Made by a program: the position numbers and the translations under genes. A DNA stretch of 5,139 nt from Planctomycetota bacterium (GTDB taxonomy: Bacteria; Planctomycetota; Phycisphaerae; FEN-1346), in assembly GCA_026387055.1 (NCBI GenBank), contig JAPLML010000054.1:1-5139 (forward strand). Direction: 5' to 3'. The notes below the pieces were generated by a model that searched no databases, was not told the origin of the DNA, and worked only from the letters and a program-made list of their open reading frames with translations. This document shows, one piece after another, positions 4,711-5,139 of the stretch; within the stretch, counting starts at the first letter, position 1, and each line of letters opens with the position of its first letter.

Positions 4711-5139
4711 ATGGGCAAGGTGAAGGAAGTCAAACGCAAGAAACCCGAGGCGGCGGCGAGCGACGGCCAGCTCTCGCCGGAATTCAAGATCGGCCTGCTT
4801 CGGCGGATGATGGAAATCCGCGGGTTCGAGGACAAGGTCTTCGAACTCCTGGCGCGGAACATCCTCCAGGGCGCGAGCCACGTCTACGCCGGCCAGGAGG
4901 CCGTCGCGGTCGGGGCGTGCTCGGCCATTACGGACCGCGACTACGTTACCAGCACGCACCGCGGCCACGGGCACTGCCTGGCGCTCGGGGCGGACCTCAA
5001 GCTGATGATGGCCGAGCTCTGCGGCAAGGCCACCGGCTACTGCAAGGGCCGCGGCGGGTCGATGCACATCGCCGACGTCTCGAAGCGCAACCTCGGCGCC
5101 ACGGGCATCGTCGGCGGCAACATCCCCGTGGGCACGGGG
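4711..5139 (+). CDS. pdhA: Thiamine-diphosphate dehydrogenase E1 component, alpha subunit (pyruvate or acetoin type), N-terminal part
   Basis: The first 143 codons of a gene that continues past the window edge. The product is the alpha subunit of a heterotetrameric E1 that uses thiamine diphosphate to decarboxylate pyruvate, or cleave acetoin, and pass the acyl group to the lipoyl E2. After a charged N-terminus (1-20), the family pattern is clear: MMEIRGFEDKVFEL (33-46), YAGQEAVAVGAC (59-70), STHRGHGHCLALG (81-93), MMAELCGKATGYCKGRGGSMHI (99-120, key residues E102, G105, K106, G115, G116, H119), and GATGIVGGNIPVGTG (129-143). The GDG cofactor-binding motif lies beyond the edge. The HRGHGHC and GKATGYCKGRGGSMHIAD stretches resemble acetoin dehydrogenase AcoA at least as much as PdhA, so the substrate is open; pdhA is the default symbol. 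The ATG at 4711 is set by GGAGG (4701-4705) with 5-nt spacing. The beta subunit and E2 are expected downstream. Confidence 0.87.
   Translation, partial: MGKVKEVKRKKPEAAASDGQLSPEFKIGLLRRMMEIRGFEDKVFELLARNILQGASHVYAGQEAVAVGACSAITDRDYVTSTHRGHGHCLALGADLKLMMAELCGKATGYCKGRGGSMHIADVSKRNLGATGIVGGNIPVGTG

Overview
The window looks like chromosomal DNA from a high-GC bacterium. Planctomycetota or a related PVC-type lineage is my best guess. I infer this from three things: a secreted concanavalin A-like 'DUF1349-type' protein, a divergent ROK-family sugar kinase, and short heptamer-periodic tracts between genes. No marker gene settles the taxonomy. I see no phage, IS element, CRISPR array, tRNA or rRNA. 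All six protein genes look intact, except the last, which runs off the right edge.

Layout. 1-146: a perfect 12-bp hairpin, probably the end of an upstream transcript, then a sigma70-like promoter. 147-2105: a two-gene forward operon encoding a ROK-family sugar kinase-like protein and, 12 nt later, an unnamed polytopic membrane protein that looks like a 4+4 helix internal duplication. 2094-2714, reverse: a small secreted concanavalin A-like protein whose 3' end overlaps the membrane gene tail-to-tail by 12 bp. 2715-2904: a divergent intergenic region with a promoter candidate on each strand and a TTGCC heptamer tract. 2905-4532: a tightly coupled forward pair, larB (nickel-pincer cofactor synthesis, acting on a nicotinate dinucleotide) and nnrD (repair of hydrated NAD(P)H). 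They share a 4-base GTGA overlap and both start with GTG. 4505-4710: a promoter-like element whose spacer is a perfect palindrome, a second heptamer tract and a terminator-like hairpin. 4711-5139: the start of a thiamine-diphosphate E1-alpha gene (pyruvate or acetoin dehydrogenase).

How the genes fit together. The first operon suggests sugar binding or phosphorylation plus an unknown membrane function. The larB-nnrD pair is united by pyridine dinucleotide chemistry, and the E1-alpha gene that follows belongs to an NAD-reducing complex, so 2905-5139 has a loose redox-cofactor theme. The partner genes larC, larE and nnrE are not in this window. The genes are mostly ordinary. The parts worth a second look are non-coding: the heptamer tracts, the recurring TTGC-N16/17-TATAMT promoters, and the palindrome that exactly fills one promoter spacer. 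I found no convincing new defence or mobile system.
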